Assembly (NCBI GenBank): GCA_009786735.1
Contig: WQRM01000096.1
Span: forward strand, 1-5,849
From: Oscillospiraceae bacterium
GTDB taxonomy: Bacteria; Bacillota; Clostridia; Oscillospirales; Acutalibacteraceae
Length of the DNA: 5,849 bases
Direction of reading: 5' to 3'
Numbering within the stretch: the first letter of the stretch is position 1; each line of letters starts with the position of its first letter. Positions 4,849-5,849 of the stretch are shown here, piece after piece. Both the position numbers and the translations under genes were made by a program. The notes under the pieces are model-generated. The model had not been told where the DNA came from. It did not search any database and saw only the letters and a program-made list of their open reading frames with translations.

Positions 4849-5676
4849 CTACACCCGCCGGGTCGCCACCAGGCGATCCTTGGGGATCATGACGGTGTAG
4901 ATTAAGTAGTCGTCGTTCTCGCTTTTTTCGCTGTGTGCCTCAATGCCGCTGGAACGCATGGTGTCCACGGCGTGGTGAATCGTGTTGACGAACAGCCGCA
5001 CGTCGCGCACCAGTCTCACGTGTGGGCGCGCTTTCGGCGGCACGTTGACCTCTTGCAGGGTGTTGGTGATGAAGGTTTCGGCTTCGTGCACGTTCATGTT
5101 GCGCTTGACGATGCGCTGCAACAGCTCGCGCTGCAAGGCGGGGTCGGTGACGCGCAGCAGGGCGCGGGCGTGACGCTCGGTGAGGTTGGCGGATTCGATG
5201 GCATCGCGCAGGTCTGCGGGGAGCTTGAGCAGGCGCAGCTTGTTGGAGATGGTGCTGCTGGCCATGCCGAGCTGTTTGGCGGCGCGCTCTTGCGAGAGAT
5301 GATAGCAGGACATGAGGTTGTGGATGGCGGCGGCTTCCTCAAAAAAGCCGAGGTCTTGGCGCTGCAGGTTCTCGATGAGCGCAAGCACGGCGGAGCGTTC
5401 GTCGGTGACGTAGCTCATCAGGCAGGGGACGCGCTCAAGTCCGGCGAGCTTTGCGGCACGCAGACGGCGTTCGCCGGCGATGAGCTCGAAGCTCTCATTG
5501 GGCAGGCGGCGCACGATGAGCGGTTGAAGGATGCCGTGCTCACGGATGCTGTCTGCCAGACTTTGCAGCTCGATGGGGCAAAATTGGCGGCGCGGTTGGC
5601 TGGGGTTTGGCGAGAGTTCGCCCAGCGGCAGGTGCAGCACCATGCCGGGCTCTGGCTTTTTCTCTTTAAAGCGCAT
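4849..5676 (-). CDS. noc: Noc, ParB-family nucleoid occlusion protein
   Basis: Noc is a CTP-dependent DNA clamp related to ParB that in Bacillus prevents septum formation over the chromosome. The 275-residue product has the CTP-binding motifs HGILQPL (47-53), GERRLRAAKLAGL (68-80) and ENLQRQD (102-108), and a helix-turn-helix at about 126-150. The tail (RDVRLFVNTI, then YTVMIPK) resembles the Noc C-terminus rather than that of ParB. At the four positions known to set ParB/Noc DNA specificity it has Ser140, Lys146, Lys151 and Arg168; the last three are the Noc residues. I chose the start at 5676 because GGGGGAGG precedes it by 8 nt. An in-frame ATG at 5769 would add 31 charged residues but has no adjacent SD. 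With the chosen start, the membrane-targeting amphipathic helix of Bacillus Noc is absent (the protein begins MRFKEKKPEPG). The gene probably heads its own transcript. Confidence 0.92.
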   Translation of the reverse strand: MRFKEKKPEPGMVLHLPLGELSPNPSQPRRQFCPIELQSLADSIREHGILQPLIVRRLPNESFELIAGERRLRAAKLAGLERVPCLMSYVTDERSAVLALIENLQRQDLGFFEEAAAIHNLMSCYHLSQERAAKQLGMASSTISNKLRLLKLPADLRDAIESANLTERHARALLRVTDPALQRELLQRIVKRNMNVHEAETFITNTLQEVNVPPKARPHVRLVRDVRLFVNTIHHAVDTMRSSGIEAHSEKSENDDYLIYTVMIPKDRLVATRRV

Positions 5677-5825
5677 GCTGCCAACCTCCCCCTCTTGCTT
5701 TAGCAGTTTTAGACTTTCGGCTTGACGCTCAGTGCGGGCGGCGCGCCCACGTTCGTCTGAAAACGCCATTGCTTTAACAGTTTAATTAACCGCTAAAACC
5801 CTCCTTGCCAATTTATGGTAACATC

Positions 5826-5831
5826 ATTATA
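5826..5831 (-). promoter_or_regulatory. -10 element of the noc promoter (promoter cut by the window edge)
   Basis: On the minus strand there is a perfect TATAAT preceded by TGC, an extended -10. The -35 box would lie beyond 5849 and cannot be read. Transcription would begin near 5819, giving a leader of about 140 bases before the start at 5676. That leader contains an AAGGAGG at about 5800-5806 with no start codon at usable distance; the next ATG (5769) is about 30 bases away. Confidence 0.6.
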
Positions 5832-5849
5832 GCACACTTTTTGCGGCTT

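Noticed and set aside
4933..5703. Long plus-strand open frame opposite noc (256 codons)
   Set aside because: It is antisense to a clear Noc gene. GC-rich coding DNA commonly leaves such shadow frames; the same applies to the plus-strand frames over serS, parB and parA.
1..5849. Replication origin with DnaA boxes
   Set aside because: The locus is typically near the origin, but no TTATCCACA cluster is seen. TGTTGATAA near 2097-2105 is a single imperfect match inside parB.
1..5849. CRISPR array, tRNA or rRNA genes
   Set aside because: No regularly spaced repeats with unique spacers and no tRNA or rRNA signatures were found. The repeats present are palindromic dispersed units.

Overview
The window looks like part of the origin-proximal chromosome of a fairly GC-rich Bacillota bacterium, most likely class Clostridia (Oscillospirales-like). 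I base this on the gene set and order (noc, parA, parB, serS, all on the minus strand), on a seryl-tRNA synthetase of the type I associate with Clostridia, on purine-rich Shine-Dalgarno sites, and on three sites matching the Bacillus-type parS centromere consensus. No species can be named from this sequence alone.

Layout in transcription order (minus strand, right to left): noc (5676-4849) with its -10 box at the right edge; a gene-free, repeat-filled stretch with a parS site (4447-4848); a small low-GC zinc-ribbon membrane protein gene (4446-3790) with a consensus promoter and its own terminator; a parS site and a structured repeat (3690-3789); parA/soj (3589-2801) with its own promoter; a third parS and a 141-bp inverted-repeat element (2513-2800); parB/spo0J (2512-1619); a repeat-filled spacer (1356-1618); and serS (1355-33). 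No RNA gene, CRISPR array or transposase gene is visible.

How the genes work together: ParB loads on parS as a CTP-dependent clamp and is moved by the ParA ATPase to segregate origins. Noc is a ParB paralogue that uses different DNA sites and in relatives blocks division over the nucleoid. SerRS is a housekeeping enzyme commonly found near this cluster. The unexplained member is the membrane protein, which sits between noc and parA inside a pair of 36-bp parS-containing direct repeats.

The most notable features are small repeats. Five copies of a TGTAGGGG hairpin keep an 8-bp stem although the stem sequence changes. A 38-bp structured repeat keeps its stem by compensatory changes, and one copy lies in frame inside serS. 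Another GC-rich repeat supplies the last codons and the stop of serS. The three parS sites share flanking sequence well beyond the 16-bp palindrome.
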